Shown here one piece after another: positions 18,007-28,713 of a DNA stretch of 64,000 bases. Position 1 is the first letter of the stretch. Each line of letters begins with the position of its first letter. The translations under genes and the position numbers were made by a program. The notes below the pieces were generated by a model that was given only the letters and a program-made list of their open reading frames with translations, was not told the origin of the DNA and did not search any database. The stretch spans positions 248,001 to 312,000 of the forward strand of contig NZ_JAKLJA010000004.1 in assembly GCF_022213065.1 (NCBI RefSeq), written 5' to 3'. Source of the DNA: Paraburkholderia tagetis (GTDB lineage: Bacteria; Pseudomonadota; Gammaproteobacteria; Burkholderiales; Burkholderiaceae).

Positions 18007-18018
18007 TTGTCCATACAA
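18007..18018. promoter_or_regulatory. HutC-like operator candidate 3
   Basis: TTGTCCATACAA, 14 bp before the hutH start codon, where a bound repressor would block transcription or the start of translation. Its centre is 39 bp from site 2, close to four helical turns. Confidence 0.6.
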
Positions 18019-18032
18019 CCTGGTGACTTGCG

Positions 18033-19568
18033 ATGATTACACTGACCCCTGGCCATCTGACCCTCACGCAACTGCGCCAGATCGCGCGCGCAGCGGATAG
18101 CCGCAGCGTCCAGCTCCAGCTCGATCCCGCGAGCTTCGCGGCGATCGACGCGAGCGCGCGCACCGTTGCCGAGATCACGGCCAAGGGTGATCCCGCCTAC
18201 GGCATCAACACGGGCTTCGGCCGCCTCGCCAGCACGCATATCCCGCGCGAGCAGCTCGAACTCCTGCAACGCAATCTGGTGCTCTCGCACGCCGTGGGCG
18301 TGGGCGAGCCGATGGCATTGCCGGTCGTGCGCCTGATGATGGCGCTGAAGCTCTCGAGCCTCGGCCGCGGCCACTCGGGCATCCGTCGCGAAGTGATGGA
18401 AACGCTCATCAAGCTCTTCAACGCCGACGTCCTGCCCGTGATCCCGGTGAAGGGCTCGGTGGGCGCCTCGGGCGACCTCGCGCCGCTCTCGCACATGTCG
18501 GCAGTGCTGCTGGGCGTGGGCGACGTGTTCGCGAAGGGCGAGCGCATGAGCGCGGAAGAGGGCCTGCGTCTGGCCGGCCTCAAGCCGATCGCGCTGCAAG
18601 CGAAGGAAGGCCTCGCGCTCCTGAACGGCACGCAGGCTTCCACGGCGCTGGCGATCTATAACCTGTTCGCCATCGAAGATCTGTATCGCACGGCGCTGGT
18701 GTCGGGCGCGCTGTGCGTGGACGCGGCGGCCGGCTCGGTCAAGCCGTTCGACGCGCGCATTCACGAACTGCGCGGCCATCGCGGCCAGATCGAAGCGGCT
18801 TCGGCATACCGCACGCTGCTCGACGGCTCGTCGATCAACCTCTCGCACCGCGACTGCGGCAAGGTCCAGGACCCGTACTCGCTGCGCTGCCAGCCGCAAG
18901 TGATGGGCGCGTGTCTCGACCAGATGCGCCATGCCGCGCAAGTGCTGCTGATCGAAGCCAACGCCGTTTCGGATAACCCGCTGATCTTCCCGGACACCAA
19001 GGAAGTCATTTCGGGCGGCAATTTCCACGCGGAGCCGGTGGCGTTCGCGGCCGACAACCTCGCGCTGGCCGCCGCCGAAATCGGCGCGCTTGCCGAACGT
19101 CGCATCGCCCTGCTGATCGACGCGACGCTCTCGGGCCTGCCGCCTTTCCTCGTGAAGGACGGTGGCGTGAACTCGGGCTTCATGATCGCGCACGTGACGG
19201 CGGCGGCATTGGCCTCGGAGAACAAGACGCTTGCGCATCCGGCCTCGGTGGATTCGCTGCCGACCTCGGCGAACCAGGAAGACCACGTGTCGATGGCGAC
19301 GTTTGCCGCGCGCAAGCTCGCCGACATCGCCGGAAACACGGCCAACATTCTTGCGATCGAACTGCTCGCGGCAGCACAGGGCGTTGACCTGCGCGCACCG
19401 CACGCGACCAGCCCGGCACTGCAAAAGGTGATGCACTCGGTGCGCAGCGAAGTCCCGCATTACGACATTGACCGTTACTTCGCACCCGATATCGCCGCAA
19501 TGACGCAGCTCGTGCAGAACGGCGCAATCGCGGTGCACAGCCCGTTCGCATTCGAGTCCGAGCAATAA
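18033..19568 (+). CDS. hutH: Histidine ammonia-lyase
   Basis: 511 residues, family length. Converts L-histidine to trans-urocanate and ammonia. Ala145-Ser146-Gly147 in [14 protein letters not shown] is the triad that cyclises to the MIO electrophile. YGINTGFG near residue 56 and the C-terminal [10 protein letters not shown] segment are also conserved. First gene of the six-gene hut operon; 34 bp to hutU. In many related bacteria hutC lies between hutH and hutU, but here there is no room for it. Confidence 0.97.
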   Translation: MITLTPGHLTLTQLRQIARAADSRSVQLQLDPASFAAIDASARTVAEITAKGDPAYGINTGFGRLASTHIPREQLELLQRNLVLSHAVGVGEPMALPVVRLMMALKLSSLGRGHSGIRREVMETLIKLFNADVLPVIPVKGSVGASGDLAPLSHMSAVLLGVGDVFAKGERMSAEEGLRLAGLKPIALQAKEGLALLNGTQASTALAIYNLFAIEDLYRTALVSGALCVDAAAGSVKPFDARIHELRGHRGQIEAASAYRTLLDGSSINLSHRDCGKVQDPYSLRCQPQVMGACLDQMRHAAQVLLIEANAVSDNPLIFPDTKEVISGGNFHAEPVAFAADNLALAAAEIGALAERRIALLIDATLSGLPPFLVKDGGVNSGFMIAHVTAAALASENKTLAHPASVDSLPTSANQEDHVSMATFAARKLADIAGNTANILAIELLAAAQGVDLRAPHATSPALQKVMHSVRSEVPHYDIDRYFAPDIAAMTQLVQNGAIAVHSPFAFESEQ

Positions 19569-19602
19569 ATCAAATAACCCAGACAAATAATTCGAGATCC
19601 TT

Positions 19603-21291
19603 ATGAACCATCCCAACTTCACCGATCCCCGCCTCGACCCGACCCGCACGATCCGCGCGCCGCGCGGTGCGGAGAAGGTGTGCAAGACCTGGCTGGCCGA
19701 AGCCGCGTACCGCATGATCCAGAATAATCTGGACCCGGAAGTCGCCGAGCATCCGCACGCGCTGGTCGTGTACGGCGGCATTGGCCGCGCCGCGCGCAAC
19801 TGGGAGTGCTACGACCAGATCCTCGCGTCGCTGAAGGACCTGAACGAAGACGAAACGCTGCTGATCCAGTCGGGCAAGCCGGTGGGCGTGTTCCGCACCC
19901 ACGCAGACGCACCGCGCGTGCTGCTCGCGAACTCGAACCTCGTGCCGCACTGGGCCACCTGGGAGCATTTCCACGAACTCGACCGCAAGGGCCTCATGAT
20001 GTACGGCCAGATGACGGCGGGCAGCTGGATCTATATCGGCTCGCAGGGCATCGTGCAGGGCACCTACGAGACGTTCTTCTCGGTGGCGAACCAGCACTTC
20101 AAGGGCGACCCGAGCGGCCGCTGGATCCTCACGGGCGGCCTCGGCGGCATGGGCGGCGCACAGCCGCTGGCCGCGACGATGGCAGGCTTCTCGATGATCG
20201 CGGTCGAATGCGACGAGACGCGCATCGACTTCCGCCTGAAGACGCGCTACGTGGACCGCAAGGCGAAGACGCTCGACGAGGCGCTGGCCATCGTCGAGGA
20301 AGCGAAGAAGGCGGGCAAGCCGGTGTCGGTGGGCCTGCTGGGCAATGCTGCTGATGTGTTCGCCGAGTGCGTCGCACGCGGCATCACGCCGGACTGCGTG
20401 ACGGACCAGACGAGCGCGCACGACCCGATCAACGGTTATCTGCCGCAGGGCTGGACCGTCGAGCAGTGGCGCGAAGCGCAGAAGGTGGCGCCGGAAAGCA
20501 TCGTGAAGGTCGCCAAGCAGTCGATGGCGCACCAGGTGAAGGCGATGCTGACGCTGCAGGAGCGCGGCGCGGCGACGCTCGACTACGGCAACAACATCCG
20601 CCAGATGGCGCTGGAAATGGGCGTGGAAAACGCGTTCGATTTCCCGGGCTTCGTGCCGGCGTATATCCGTCCGCTGTTCTGCGAGGGCAAGGGCCCGTTC
20701 CGCTGGGTGGCGCTCTCGGGCGACCCCGAGGACATCTACAAGACGGACGCGAAGGTCAAGGAACTGATTCCCGACGATCCGCACCTGCACAACTGGCTGG
20801 ACATGGCGCGCGAGCGCATCGCGTTCCAGGGTCTGCCGGCGCGTATCTGCTGGGTGGGCGTGAAGGATCGCTATCGTCTGGGCCAGGCGTTCAACGAGAT
20901 GGTCAGGAACGGCGAGCTGAAGGCGCCGGTCGTGATCGGCCGCGACCACCTGGACACGGGTTCGGTGGCGAGCCCGAACCGCGAGACGGAATCGATGAAG
21001 GACGGTTCGGACGCCGTGAGCGACTGGCCGCTGCTCAACGCGCTGCTGAATACGGCAGGCGGTGCATCGTGGGTGTCGCTGCACCATGGCGGCGGTGTGG
21101 GCATGGGCTTCTCGCAGCACTCGGGCGTGGTGATCGTCGCGGACGGTACGCAGGCGGCGCACGAGCGTCTGGGACGCGTGTTGCTGAACGACCCGGCCAC
21201 GGGCGTGATGCGTCACGCGGATGCCGGCTACGAACTCGCGCAGCAGACGGCGCGTGAAGCGGGTCTCAAGCTGCCGATGCTGGGCCGATGA
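19603..21291 (+). CDS. hutU: Urocanate hydratase
   Basis: 562 residues, full length. Hydrates urocanate to 4-imidazolone-5-propionate with tightly bound NAD+. [13 protein letters not shown] near residue 180 is the NAD-binding glycine-rich motif, and [10 protein letters not shown] carries the conserved active-site Cys. The end of the gene overlaps hutD by four bases (21288-21291), giving translational coupling. Confidence 0.97.
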   Translation: MNHPNFTDPRLDPTRTIRAPRGAEKVCKTWLAEAAYRMIQNNLDPEVAEHPHALVVYGGIGRAARNWECYDQILASLKDLNEDETLLIQSGKPVGVFRTHADAPRVLLANSNLVPHWATWEHFHELDRKGLMMYGQMTAGSWIYIGSQGIVQGTYETFFSVANQHFKGDPSGRWILTGGLGGMGGAQPLAATMAGFSMIAVECDETRIDFRLKTRYVDRKAKTLDEALAIVEEAKKAGKPVSVGLLGNAADVFAECVARGITPDCVTDQTSAHDPINGYLPQGWTVEQWREAQKVAPESIVKVAKQSMAHQVKAMLTLQERGAATLDYGNNIRQMALEMGVENAFDFPGFVPAYIRPLFCEGKGPFRWVALSGDPEDIYKTDAKVKELIPDDPHLHNWLDMARERIAFQGLPARICWVGVKDRYRLGQAFNEMVRNGELKAPVVIGRDHLDTGSVASPNRETESMKDGSDAVSDWPLLNALLNTAGGASWVSLHHGGGVGMGFSQHSGVVIVADGTQAAHERLGRVLLNDPATGVMRHADAGYELAQQTAREAGLKLPMLGR

Positions 21292-21992
21292 GTCAGCCCC
21301 AAGATAAGGCCCACGAAACGGGCACCGCGCAGCTCACGCTGCTGCGCGGCGCCGATCTCGTGGCGTCGCCGTGGAAGAACGGCGGTGGCGTCACGCGAGA
21401 GATCGCGCTCGCGCATCTGCCAGGCGCGGTGCCCGGCGCTGCGCCTGGTGAATTCGCGTGGCGCGTGAGCGTAGCGGACGTCGCGCAAGCGGGTCCGTTT
21501 TCGCGTTTCGAAGGCGTGGCGCGGACGCTGGTGCTGCTCGAAGGCGCTGGCATGGTGCTCGCCGAGACGTCGGCGGAGAGCGGCGCACATGTGCATACGC
21601 ACACGCTCACGCGTGCGCTCGACGTCGCGCGTTTCGACGGCGAAGCGCCAATCGATGCGCGCCTCGTCGACGGACCCACGCGCGATTTCAACCTGATGGT
21701 GCGACGCGGCGCGGCGCGTGCGACGTTCGAAGTGTGGCGCGATGGTAATGTGGCGCGCCGCATCGAAGCCGATACCGTGCTGCTTTATTGCGCGCAGGGC
21801 GTGGCGAAGGTGCGCGTGAATGGCGCCGAGCCCACGGCGCTCGCGGCCGGCGACACGCTGCGCATCGACACAGCCGGTGCTGCGGATTCGGCGCGTGCCG
21901 TTCGAATCGAGACGCAAGGCGAGGGCGCACTGCTTGCCATCGCGCTGGACGTCGTGAGCGCGCACGCGGATCGAGAACATTCGAGAACCTGA
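21288..21992 (+). CDS. hutD: HutD-family protein
   Basis: 234 residues, a bicupin-like HutD/Ves protein. [19 protein letters not shown] and [19 protein letters not shown] are the family hallmarks. HutD is found only in hut operons and related loci, and is proposed to set an upper limit on hut activity, possibly by binding formylglutamate; it is not an enzyme of the pathway. Starts on the hutU stop. Confidence 0.92.
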   Translation: MSQPQDKAHETGTAQLTLLRGADLVASPWKNGGGVTREIALAHLPGAVPGAAPGEFAWRVSVADVAQAGPFSRFEGVARTLVLLEGAGMVLAETSAESGAHVHTHTLTRALDVARFDGEAPIDARLVDGPTRDFNLMVRRGAARATFEVWRDGNVARRIEADTVLLYCAQGVAKVRVNGAEPTALAAGDTLRIDTAGAADSARAVRIETQGEGALLAIALDVVSAHADREHSRT

Positions 21993-22028
21993 TAGCGACG
22001 CGGCGCATCGCAGCGCCGCGCAATCTCC

Positions 22029-23255
22029 ATGACCCAGACTGTCTGGCATCACCTGAAGCTGTGCCCGCAGGGCGACCCGCGGCACACCATCGAAGACGCG
22101 GCAATCGCCGTCGAGAACGGCAAGATCGCATGGCAGGGCGCGGCGTCGGCGTTGCCGGCGCAATTCGCGCAGTGGCCGTGCGAAGACCTCGGGGGCGCGT
22201 GGGTGACCCCGGGCCTCGTGGATTGCCACACGCACCTCGTGTACGGCGGCCAGCGCGCCGACGAATTCGCGCAGCGCCTCGCGGGCGTGAGCTACGAAGA
22301 GATCGCGCGTAACGGCGGCGGCATCGTTTCGACGGTGCGCGCGACGCGCGCCGCGAGCGAAGCGGAACTCTATGCGCAGTCGGCCGCGCGCCTCGAGCCG
22401 CTGCTTGCCGAAGGCGTCACCGCAGTCGAGATCAAGTCGGGCTACGGCCTCGAACTCGCCGCCGAGCGCAAGATGCTGCGCGTCGCGCGCCAGCTCGGCG
22501 AGCGTTATCCGGTCACGGTGCGCACGACTTTCCTCGGCGCGCATGCGTTGCCGCCCGAATACGCCGGTCGCGCCGACGACTATATCGACGAAGTGTGCGA
22601 GCGCATGCTGCCCGCACTGGCCGACGAAGGTCTCGTCGATGCAGTGGACGTTTTCTGCGAACGCATCGGCTTCTCGATCGCACAGAGCGAGCGTGTGTTC
22701 GAAGCCGCCGCGCGGCGCAATCTGCCGGTCAAGATGCACGCCGAGCAGTTGTCCAATAGCGGCGGCGCGGCGCTGGCCGCGCGCTACGGCGCATTGTCGT
22801 CGGACCATCTGGAGTTTCTCGACGAGGCGGGCGTGGCGGCGATGAAGGCTGCGGGCAGCGTCGCGGTGCTGTTGCCGGGTGCCTATTATTTCATTCGCGA
22901 GACGCAATTGCCGCCGCTCGAATTGCTGCGCCGCTACGAAGTGCCGATCGCGATTTCGACGGACAGCAATCCGGGCACATCGCCGACGACTTCGCTGCTG
23001 CTCATGATGAATATGGCGACCACGCTGTTCCGCATGACCGTGCCCGAGGTACTGCAGGGCGTGACGCAACACGCGGCGCGCGCGCTCGGCGATGCCGAGC
23101 GCCACGGCACGCTCGCCGAAGGCCGCCCCGCAGACTTCGCGGTATGGGACGTGCAATCGCTCGCGGAACTGGCTTACTGGATCGGCAGGCCGCTTTGCGC
23201 GCGCGTCGTGCGCGGCGGCAAGACCGTTTTCGCGCGTCGTTTGAACACGATCTGA
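22029..23255 (+). CDS. hutI: Imidazolonepropionase
   Basis: 408 residues, amidohydrolase fold. Opens the imidazolone ring to N-formimidoyl-L-glutamate. [11 protein letters not shown] near residue 65 gives the metal-binding HxH, and [11 protein letters not shown] and [12 protein letters not shown] are the later metal and substrate segments; [11 protein letters not shown] is the catalytic Asp region. Third enzyme of the pathway, 36 bp after hutD. Confidence 0.96.
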   Translation: MTQTVWHHLKLCPQGDPRHTIEDAAIAVENGKIAWQGAASALPAQFAQWPCEDLGGAWVTPGLVDCHTHLVYGGQRADEFAQRLAGVSYEEIARNGGGIVSTVRATRAASEAELYAQSAARLEPLLAEGVTAVEIKSGYGLELAAERKMLRVARQLGERYPVTVRTTFLGAHALPPEYAGRADDYIDEVCERMLPALADEGLVDAVDVFCERIGFSIAQSERVFEAAARRNLPVKMHAEQLSNSGGAALAARYGALSSDHLEFLDEAGVAAMKAAGSVAVLLPGAYYFIRETQLPPLELLRRYEVPIAISTDSNPGTSPTTSLLLMMNMATTLFRMTVPEVLQGVTQHAARALGDAERHGTLAEGRPADFAVWDVQSLAELAYWIGRPLCARVVRGGKTVFARRLNTI

Positions 23256-23271
23256 AAAACGCATTGAACGC

Positions 23272-24690
23272 ATGAATCAGGCATCGAACATGAATTCCAA
23301 CTCACGCGCGCTGTTCGCGGCGCACGCCTGGCTGCCGCAAGGGTGGCGCCGTAACGTGCTGCTCGAATGGGATGAAACGGGCACGCTGCAACGCGTTCAG
23401 GCGGATCTTGCCGCCGCACCCGCAGGTGTTGCACAGGCGGCAGGCCCGGTCATGCCAGGCATGCCTAATCTTCATTCGCACGCATTCCAGCGTGCGATGG
23501 CCGGCCTCACCGAATACCGCGCCAATCCCACCGACAGCTTCTGGAGCTGGCGCGATCTGATGTATCGTTTCGCCGCGCGCATCACGCCCGACGATCTTGG
23601 CGCTGTCGCGCGCTGGCTCTATGTGGAGATGCTCAAGGCCGGCTATACGTCGGTCTGCGAGTTCCACTACGTGCATCACGCGCACGACGGGCAGCGTTAT
23701 GCCAACCCGGCCGAACTGGCGCAGCGCGTGGTCGACGCCGCGAGCGAAACCGGCGTGGGCATGACCATGCTGCCGGTGCTCTATCAGTACAGCGGTTTCG
23801 GCTCTCGCGCGCCGCGCGACGACCAGCGCCGTTTCATCAATACCCCTGAACAACTGCTGTCGATCATCGAGACGTTGCGCGGCGAGCGGCCCGAGCATGG
23901 CGCATTGCGCTATGGCGTTGCGCCGCATTCGCTGCGCGCGGTCTCGCAGGCCTCGTTGCGCACGCTGCTCGAAGGTCTCGATGCGTCGCTGCCCGGCGCG
24001 CCGGTGCATATCCATATTGCCGAGCAAACCGCCGAAGTCGACGCCTGCGTCGAGACCGAGGGTGCCCGCCCGGTGCAATGGCTGCTCGACCGTTTCGACG
24101 TGAATGCGCGCTGGTGTCTCGTGCACGCCACGCATGTCGATGCGCAGGAGACGCTGGCGCTCGCGAAGAGCGGCGCGGTGGCCGGCCTCTGCCTCACCAC
24201 GGAAGCGAATCTCGGCGACGGCATTTTCCCGGCGCACGATTACCTCGATGCGCAGGGCGTGTTCGGTGTGGGCTCGGACAGCCATATCGGCGTGGACTGG
24301 CGCGCGGAATTGCGCTTGCTCGAATACGGCCAGCGTCTCGTGAGGCGCGAGCGCAACGTGCTGGCCGCGCCGCACACGACGAGCGTGGCGGACCGGCTCT
24401 TCGCCGCCGCGCTCGCGGGCGGCGCACGCGCGGCAGGCCGCGCGGTGGGCGCGCTCGAAGCGGGCGCGCGCGCCGACTGGATCGTGCTCGATCCGCAGCA
24501 TCCCGATCTCGCGGAAAAGATGCCGCAGACGTGGCTTTCCTCGGTCGTGTTCTGCGAGCATGGCGAAACGCCCGTGCTCGACGTCTACACGGCGGGCGAG
24601 AAAGTGGTCGAGGGCCGTCGCCATCGCGATGAGGAGCGCCTCTATGCGGACTATCGCAAGACGCTTGCGCGCTTGCTGGCCGACGCGTGA
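23272..24690 (+). CDS. hutF: Formimidoylglutamate deiminase
   Basis: 472 residues, amidohydrolase family. Removes ammonia from N-formimidoylglutamate to give N-formylglutamate. LHSHAFQRAMAGLTEYR holds the first metal ligands, IHIAEQTAEVDAC the next, and GSDSHIGVDW the catalytic Asp. Its presence with hutG shows that the cell uses the five-step route through formylglutamate. The start may be ATG 23272 or ATG 23290; neither has a strong ribosome site. Confidence 0.95.
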   Translation: MNQASNMNSNSRALFAAHAWLPQGWRRNVLLEWDETGTLQRVQADLAAAPAGVAQAAGPVMPGMPNLHSHAFQRAMAGLTEYRANPTDSFWSWRDLMYRFAARITPDDLGAVARWLYVEMLKAGYTSVCEFHYVHHAHDGQRYANPAELAQRVVDAASETGVGMTMLPVLYQYSGFGSRAPRDDQRRFINTPEQLLSIIETLRGERPEHGALRYGVAPHSLRAVSQASLRTLLEGLDASLPGAPVHIHIAEQTAEVDACVETEGARPVQWLLDRFDVNARWCLVHATHVDAQETLALAKSGAVAGLCLTTEANLGDGIFPAHDYLDAQGVFGVGSDSHIGVDWRAELRLLEYGQRLVRRERNVLAAPHTTSVADRLFAAALAGGARAAGRAVGALEAGARADWIVLDPQHPDLAEKMPQTWLSSVVFCEHGETPVLDVYTAGEKVVEGRRHRDEERLYADYRKTLARLLADA

Positions 24691-24749
24691 GCGCCGCGAG
24701 CACAACATCCGCGCCGTAATTCGCTGCAATCCATCGAACGGACCGACTC

Positions 24750-25559
24750 ATGACTGACCTCTACACCCTCGAGCGCGGCGACGCGCCGCTGCTCATTTCG
24801 ATTCCGCACCTGGGCACGTCGATTCCCGAGTCGCTGCGCGGCCAATATACGGACGTCGCGCTGAGTCTCGCCGATACCGACTGGCATCTCGACCGCCTCT
24901 ACGCTTTCGCGAAGGCGCTGGGCGCGACGATTCTAGGCGCGCGCGTCTCGCGCTATGTGATCGACCTGAACCGTCCGCCCAACGACGAGAGCCTCTATCC
25001 GGGGCAAACCACCACGTCGCTGTGCCCCACTGAAACGTTTCGCGGCGAGCCGCTCTACCGTGAGGGCTGCCCGCCCGACGCAGCCGAGCGTCAGCGCCGC
25101 GTTGCGGCTTACTGGCAGCCGTATCACGACACGCTGCGTGCTGAACTGCAGCGTTTGCGCAGCCAGCACGCGAACGTGCTGCTCTGGGAAGCGCATTCGA
25201 TCGCGAGCGTGCTGCCGCGTCTCTTCGAAGACAAGCTGCCGGACCTGAATATCGGCACGCAGGAGGGCCGCACCGCGCACGCATCGGTGCAGACGCGCGT
25301 CGAGCAGGCGGCAGCGGGCAGTGCTTATACGTGGGTGGCAAACGGGCGCTTCAAGGGCGGCTATATCACACGCCATTTCGGTGCGCCGGTCGATGGCGTG
25401 CATGCGATTCAACTCGAAATGTGCCAGTCCACCTATATGAACGAGCATGCTCCGTTCGATTACGCGCCTGCGCTTGCGGAGAAGGTCGAACCGACGCTGC
25501 GCGAAATGGTAGGTGGCGCGCTCGACGCCGTGAAGGCGCTGAACGCCGCTGTGGCCTGA
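24750..25559 (+). CDS. hutG: N-formylglutamate deformylase
   Basis: 269 residues, N-formylglutamate amidohydrolase family. Releases formate and L-glutamate, closing the pathway. PLLISIPHLGTSIPE, DTDWHLDRLY-type metal segment, SRYVIDLNRPPND and LWEAHSIASV are conserved blocks. Last gene of the operon; a strong terminator follows 40 bp downstream. Confidence 0.95.
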   Translation: MTDLYTLERGDAPLLISIPHLGTSIPESLRGQYTDVALSLADTDWHLDRLYAFAKALGATILGARVSRYVIDLNRPPNDESLYPGQTTTSLCPTETFRGEPLYREGCPPDAAERQRRVAAYWQPYHDTLRAELQRLRSQHANVLLWEAHSIASVLPRLFEDKLPDLNIGTQEGRTAHASVQTRVEQAAAGSAYTWVANGRFKGGYITRHFGAPVDGVHAIQLEMCQSTYMNEHAPFDYAPALAEKVEPTLREMVGGALDAVKALNAAVA

Positions 25560-25596
25560 CGACGAAACCCGCGCGATCGCTTGAATCGCGCGCACG

Positions 25597-25634
25597 AAAA
25601 AATGGCTCTGGATGCGTAATCCAGAGCCATTTTT
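25597..25634. terminator. Rho-independent terminator after hutG
   Basis: AATGGCTCTGGAT (25601-25613) pairs with ATCCAGAGCCATT (25619-25631) around GCGTA; flanking A4 and T3 extend the stem, and a T-rich tail follows on both strands. It ends the hut operon and the convergent LysR transcript. Confidence 0.88.
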
Positions 25635-25696
25635 ATTTCAGCGTGTTTGAGCTGGTGTTTGAGCTTTGGGCGCGGCGAGCGGTCAACGCAATACGG

Positions 25697-26557
25697 TCAA
25701 CGCAACATTTCCGCGAGCGTATTGAACAGCAACGTGCGCTTGTTCGCTTTACGGTGAATCATGCCTACGGTGCGCATGAACGGTGGATTGCAAAGCGGAA
25801 TCAGCCGCAGATTCGCATCGTCGTGCCAGTTGCCGTTATGGAGGACGGGCAGCACGCTCACCCCCACGTCGTTGCGCACCAGAGAGACGATCGTTTCAAT
25901 GGAATTGAGCTCAAGGTATTCCTGAGGCTTGATACCGAGCGTGCGCAATGCTTCGTCGATCACGCTGCCGGTCGGTACGCGGCGATCGAAGCGCAGGAAG
26001 CTGCGTTCGCGCAGAATGCGGCGCACGTTGCCGCCCGACGTGGCACGGCTCGCCACCAGCATGAGCGGCTCTTCATAGAGGGGCGTCCACGCGAGCGATT
26101 CGTGCAGCGTGCCGTCCGCGTTGCCGACTACCACGGCGAGATCGACTTCGCCTGCTTCCACCATCTGCGCAAGCTCCGCGGAGCGCGCGGAGGTGAGCCG
26201 CACTTCGAGTTCGGGATGCTGGGTCTTCAGATGCGCCACGGCGAGCGAGAGCGCGCCGATCACGGAGACCACGGCGCCCACGATGACCAAGCCGCGGATC
26301 GTGTCCTCGGCGCGGGCCGGCAACTCGTCGATCAGCTCGAGAATACGTTCGACCTTCGCGCAGATCTCCCGGCCTTCGCGCGTCAACGCCACCTGGCGGG
26401 CGCGGCGATCGAAGATCTGCCGGCCCAGCGCCTCTTCGAGCCCACGCATTTGCAGACTCACGGCGGCTTGCGTGAGCGCGGTCTTTTCGGCTGCGAGGGC
26501 AAACGAGCCGCTACGGGCCACGGCTTGCAGAGTACGCAGCATGCGCAGGGAAAGCAT
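25697..26557 (-). CDS. LysR-type transcriptional regulator
   Basis: 286 residues. Helix-turn-helix in the first 60 residues (VARSGSFALAAEKTALTQAAVSLQMRGLEE pattern), then the effector-binding domain. It is divergent from the gamma-glutamyltransferase gene with 143 bp between starts, which is the classic layout for a LysR regulator and its target. The region between holds an AT-only palindrome. Confidence 0.9.
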   Translation of the reverse strand: MLSLRMLRTLQAVARSGSFALAAEKTALTQAAVSLQMRGLEEALGRQIFDRRARQVALTREGREICAKVERILELIDELPARAEDTIRGLVIVGAVVSVIGALSLAVAHLKTQHPELEVRLTSARSAELAQMVEAGEVDLAVVVGNADGTLHESLAWTPLYEEPLMLVASRATSGGNVRRILRERSFLRFDRRVPTGSVIDEALRTLGIKPQEYLELNSIETIVSLVRNDVGVSVLPVLHNGNWHDDANLRLIPLCNPPFMRTVGMIHRKANKRTLLFNTLAEMLR

Positions 26558-26583
26558 GGAAGAAAAATTTAAGCATCGAAAAC

Positions 26584-26599
26584 AAAATATTAATATTTT
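26584..26599. promoter_or_regulatory. 16-bp AT-only palindrome in divergent promoter
   Basis: AAAATATTAATATTTT is a perfect palindrome in an otherwise GC-rich region, 27 bp upstream of the LysR start and about 100 bp upstream of the gamma-glutamyltransferase start. A LysR operator or overlapping promoter is likely. Confidence 0.45.
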
Positions 26600-26700
26600 T
26601 TTGCCTGAGCCTTCAAGATAATTGCCATATTGACTGGTGCGTCTGTATTGCCCGGCTGTGTTTCTTCCCTATCTCTTCCATCATCCCAATCGGTATCGCC

Positions 26701-28338
26701 ATGACACGCTTCGACTGGCAGAACCCTTATCCGACACCGCGCCTGCCGGTGTTCGCCCGCAACATCGTTTCGACTTCGCATCCGCTCGCCGCGCAGGCAG
26801 GCCTGCGCATGCTGTGGAAAGGCGGCAATGCAGTGGACGCCGCGATCGCGGCGGCGGCGGCCATCACGGTGGTCGAGCCGGTGTCGTGCGGGCTGGGTGG
26901 CGACGCGTTCGCGCTCGTCTGGGACGGTGCGCAGTTGCACGGCCTGAACGCTTCGGGCACGGCGCCCGCCGCCTGGAATCCCGATTACTTTCGGCGCAAG
27001 TACGGCGAGGAAAACGGCCTTGCGAAGCAGCCCAAACGCGGCTGGGATACCGTCACGGTGCCCGGCGTGATTGCCGGCTGGGAAGCGCTGCACGAGAAGT
27101 TCGGCTCGCTGCCGTTTGCCGATCTGATGGCGCCTGCGATCGAGGTCGCCGAGCGCGGCTATGCCCTCGCTTCGGTCGTCGCGCACAAATGGCAGGCGGC
27201 CATTCCCGAATTGCACGACCAGCCCGGTTTTGCCGAGACCTTCATGCCGCGCGGCCGCGCGCCCGAGGTGAGCGAGCGCGTGTGCCTGCCGGGCCACGCG
27301 GCAACGCTGCGACAACTCGCCGAACTCGGCCCGCGTGCCTACTACGAAGGTGAAATCGCCGAGCGCATCGCCGCGTTCGCGCGCGAGGGCGGCGGCGCGC
27401 TCACGCGCGACGATTTGCGCAACTATCGCGCGCAGTGGGTGGAGCCGATTTCGAAGAACTATCGCGGCTATCGGATGCACGAGATTCCGCCCAACGGTCA
27501 GGGCATCGCCGCGCTCATTGCGCTGGGCATTCTCGAACAATTCGACGTCGCGTCGTTGCCGCGCGATGGCATCGAATCGCAGCATTTGCAGATCGAGGCC
27601 ATGAAGCTCGCATTCGCCGACGTCTATCGCTATGTCGCCGATCCGCGCTCGATGGACGTGACGCCCGAGCAGATGCTCGATGACGCGTATCTCAAGGAGC
27701 GCGCGAAACTCATCGACCTGAAGCGCGCGACGCCATTCGATTTCGGCATGCCGAGGTCGGGCGGCACGATCTATCTGTCCGCCGTCGATGAGCGCGGCAT
27801 GATGGTGAGCTTCATCCAGTCGAACTACATGGGCTTCGGCTCGGGCGTGGTGGTGCCGGGCACCGGGATCGCGCTGCAGAACCGCGGCTGCGGATTCTCG
27901 ATGGACCCGATCTCGCCCAACGTCGTCGAAGGCGGCAAGCGCCCGTTCCATACGATCATTCCCGGGTTCCTCACGCAGCAGGTGGACGGCCGCGAAGAGG
28001 CGGTCATGAGCTTTGGCGTGATGGGCGGCGACATGCAGCCGCAAGGCCATCTGCAGACGGTCGTGCGCATGCTCGATTACGGCCAGCAGCCGCAGGCCGC
28101 GTGCGATGCGCCGCGCTGGAAAGTGAATCGCGATTTCACGGTCGATATCGAATCGACGCTCGATCCGCAGGTCGCGCAAGCGCTGGCGGCACGAGGCCAC
28201 GAGATCAAGAGCATCGACGATCCGTATATGGACTTCGGCTCCGGCCAGTTCATCTGGAAGCTCGATCGCAACGATCCCGAACGTGGCTATGTGGCGGCGA
28301 GCGATTCGCGGCGCGACGGGCTGGCTGCGGGGTTCTGA
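26701..28338 (+). CDS. Gamma-glutamyltransferase-family protein
   Basis: 545 residues, Ntn-hydrolase fold, close to the YwrD-like branch. GGNAVDAAIAAA near residue 41 is the N-terminal family motif. The self-processing and catalytic Thr is probably Thr356 in RSGGTIYLSAVD, where the chain is cut into large and small subunits. No signal peptide is seen, unlike periplasmic Ggt, so it likely acts in the cytoplasm on gamma-glutamyl compounds or as a cephalosporin-acylase-like amidase. Divergent from its LysR regulator. Confidence 0.88.
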   Translation: MTRFDWQNPYPTPRLPVFARNIVSTSHPLAAQAGLRMLWKGGNAVDAAIAAAAAITVVEPVSCGLGGDAFALVWDGAQLHGLNASGTAPAAWNPDYFRRKYGEENGLAKQPKRGWDTVTVPGVIAGWEALHEKFGSLPFADLMAPAIEVAERGYALASVVAHKWQAAIPELHDQPGFAETFMPRGRAPEVSERVCLPGHAATLRQLAELGPRAYYEGEIAERIAAFAREGGGALTRDDLRNYRAQWVEPISKNYRGYRMHEIPPNGQGIAALIALGILEQFDVASLPRDGIESQHLQIEAMKLAFADVYRYVADPRSMDVTPEQMLDDAYLKERAKLIDLKRATPFDFGMPRSGGTIYLSAVDERGMMVSFIQSNYMGFGSGVVVPGTGIALQNRGCGFSMDPISPNVVEGGKRPFHTIIPGFLTQQVDGREEAVMSFGVMGGDMQPQGHLQTVVRMLDYGQQPQAACDAPRWKVNRDFTVDIESTLDPQVAQALAARGHEIKSIDDPYMDFGSGQFIWKLDRNDPERGYVAASDSRRDGLAAGF

Positions 28339-28467
28339 TCGTCGGATTTCGATCGCCGGCTTGCACTGTCCGTGTCGCTGAACGGGCTGCGAAGCAGTGC
28401 TATATTCGCGGTCCTTATCGCAATCTAGCGATGAAATGCTTACGTTTTGACAGGTGGCGGAGAGTGT

Positions 28468-28713
28468 ATGGCGATTGAATACCGAGGCTTTCAAATCAAT
28501 ATCGATACGCAAGCGGACGCAACGGACACGCAATGGCTGTGCCGCGCGGAGATCGAGGGAGCGCAAGCTGAAGTGCGCGATGTCGCATTGCCTTGCATGG
28601 AGCTTGCGTTTCCCAAACTCAAGATCGACGTGCTGATGGTGGTCAGCATGGTGGAGCACAAGGCGCGTCAATCCGTCGATGAATGGCTGGCAGCACAGCC
28701 AGCCATGGTGTGA
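28468..28713 (+). CDS. Small conserved-type hypothetical protein
   Basis: 81 residues, acidic, no signal peptide or helix long enough for a membrane. It opens with MAIEYRGFQINIDTQ. GGCGGAGAG just upstream of 28468 supports the ATG. I do not recognise the family. A TATATT-like box near 28403 could be its promoter. It is preceded by the gamma-glutamyltransferase gene with 129 bp between, so it is probably a separate transcript. Confidence 0.6.
   Translation: MAIEYRGFQINIDTQADATDTQWLCRAEIEGAQAEVRDVALPCMELAFPKLKIDVLMVVSMVEHKARQSVDEWLAAQPAMV

Noticed and set aside
19570..21216. Very long open frames antisense to hutH, hutU, hutF and the gamma-glutamyltransferase gene (for example 548 codons antisense to hutU).
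   Set aside because: They are explained by the high GC and codon bias of the real genes; they give Arg- and His-rich, low-complexity proteins with no domain, and the opposite frames are clear enzymes.
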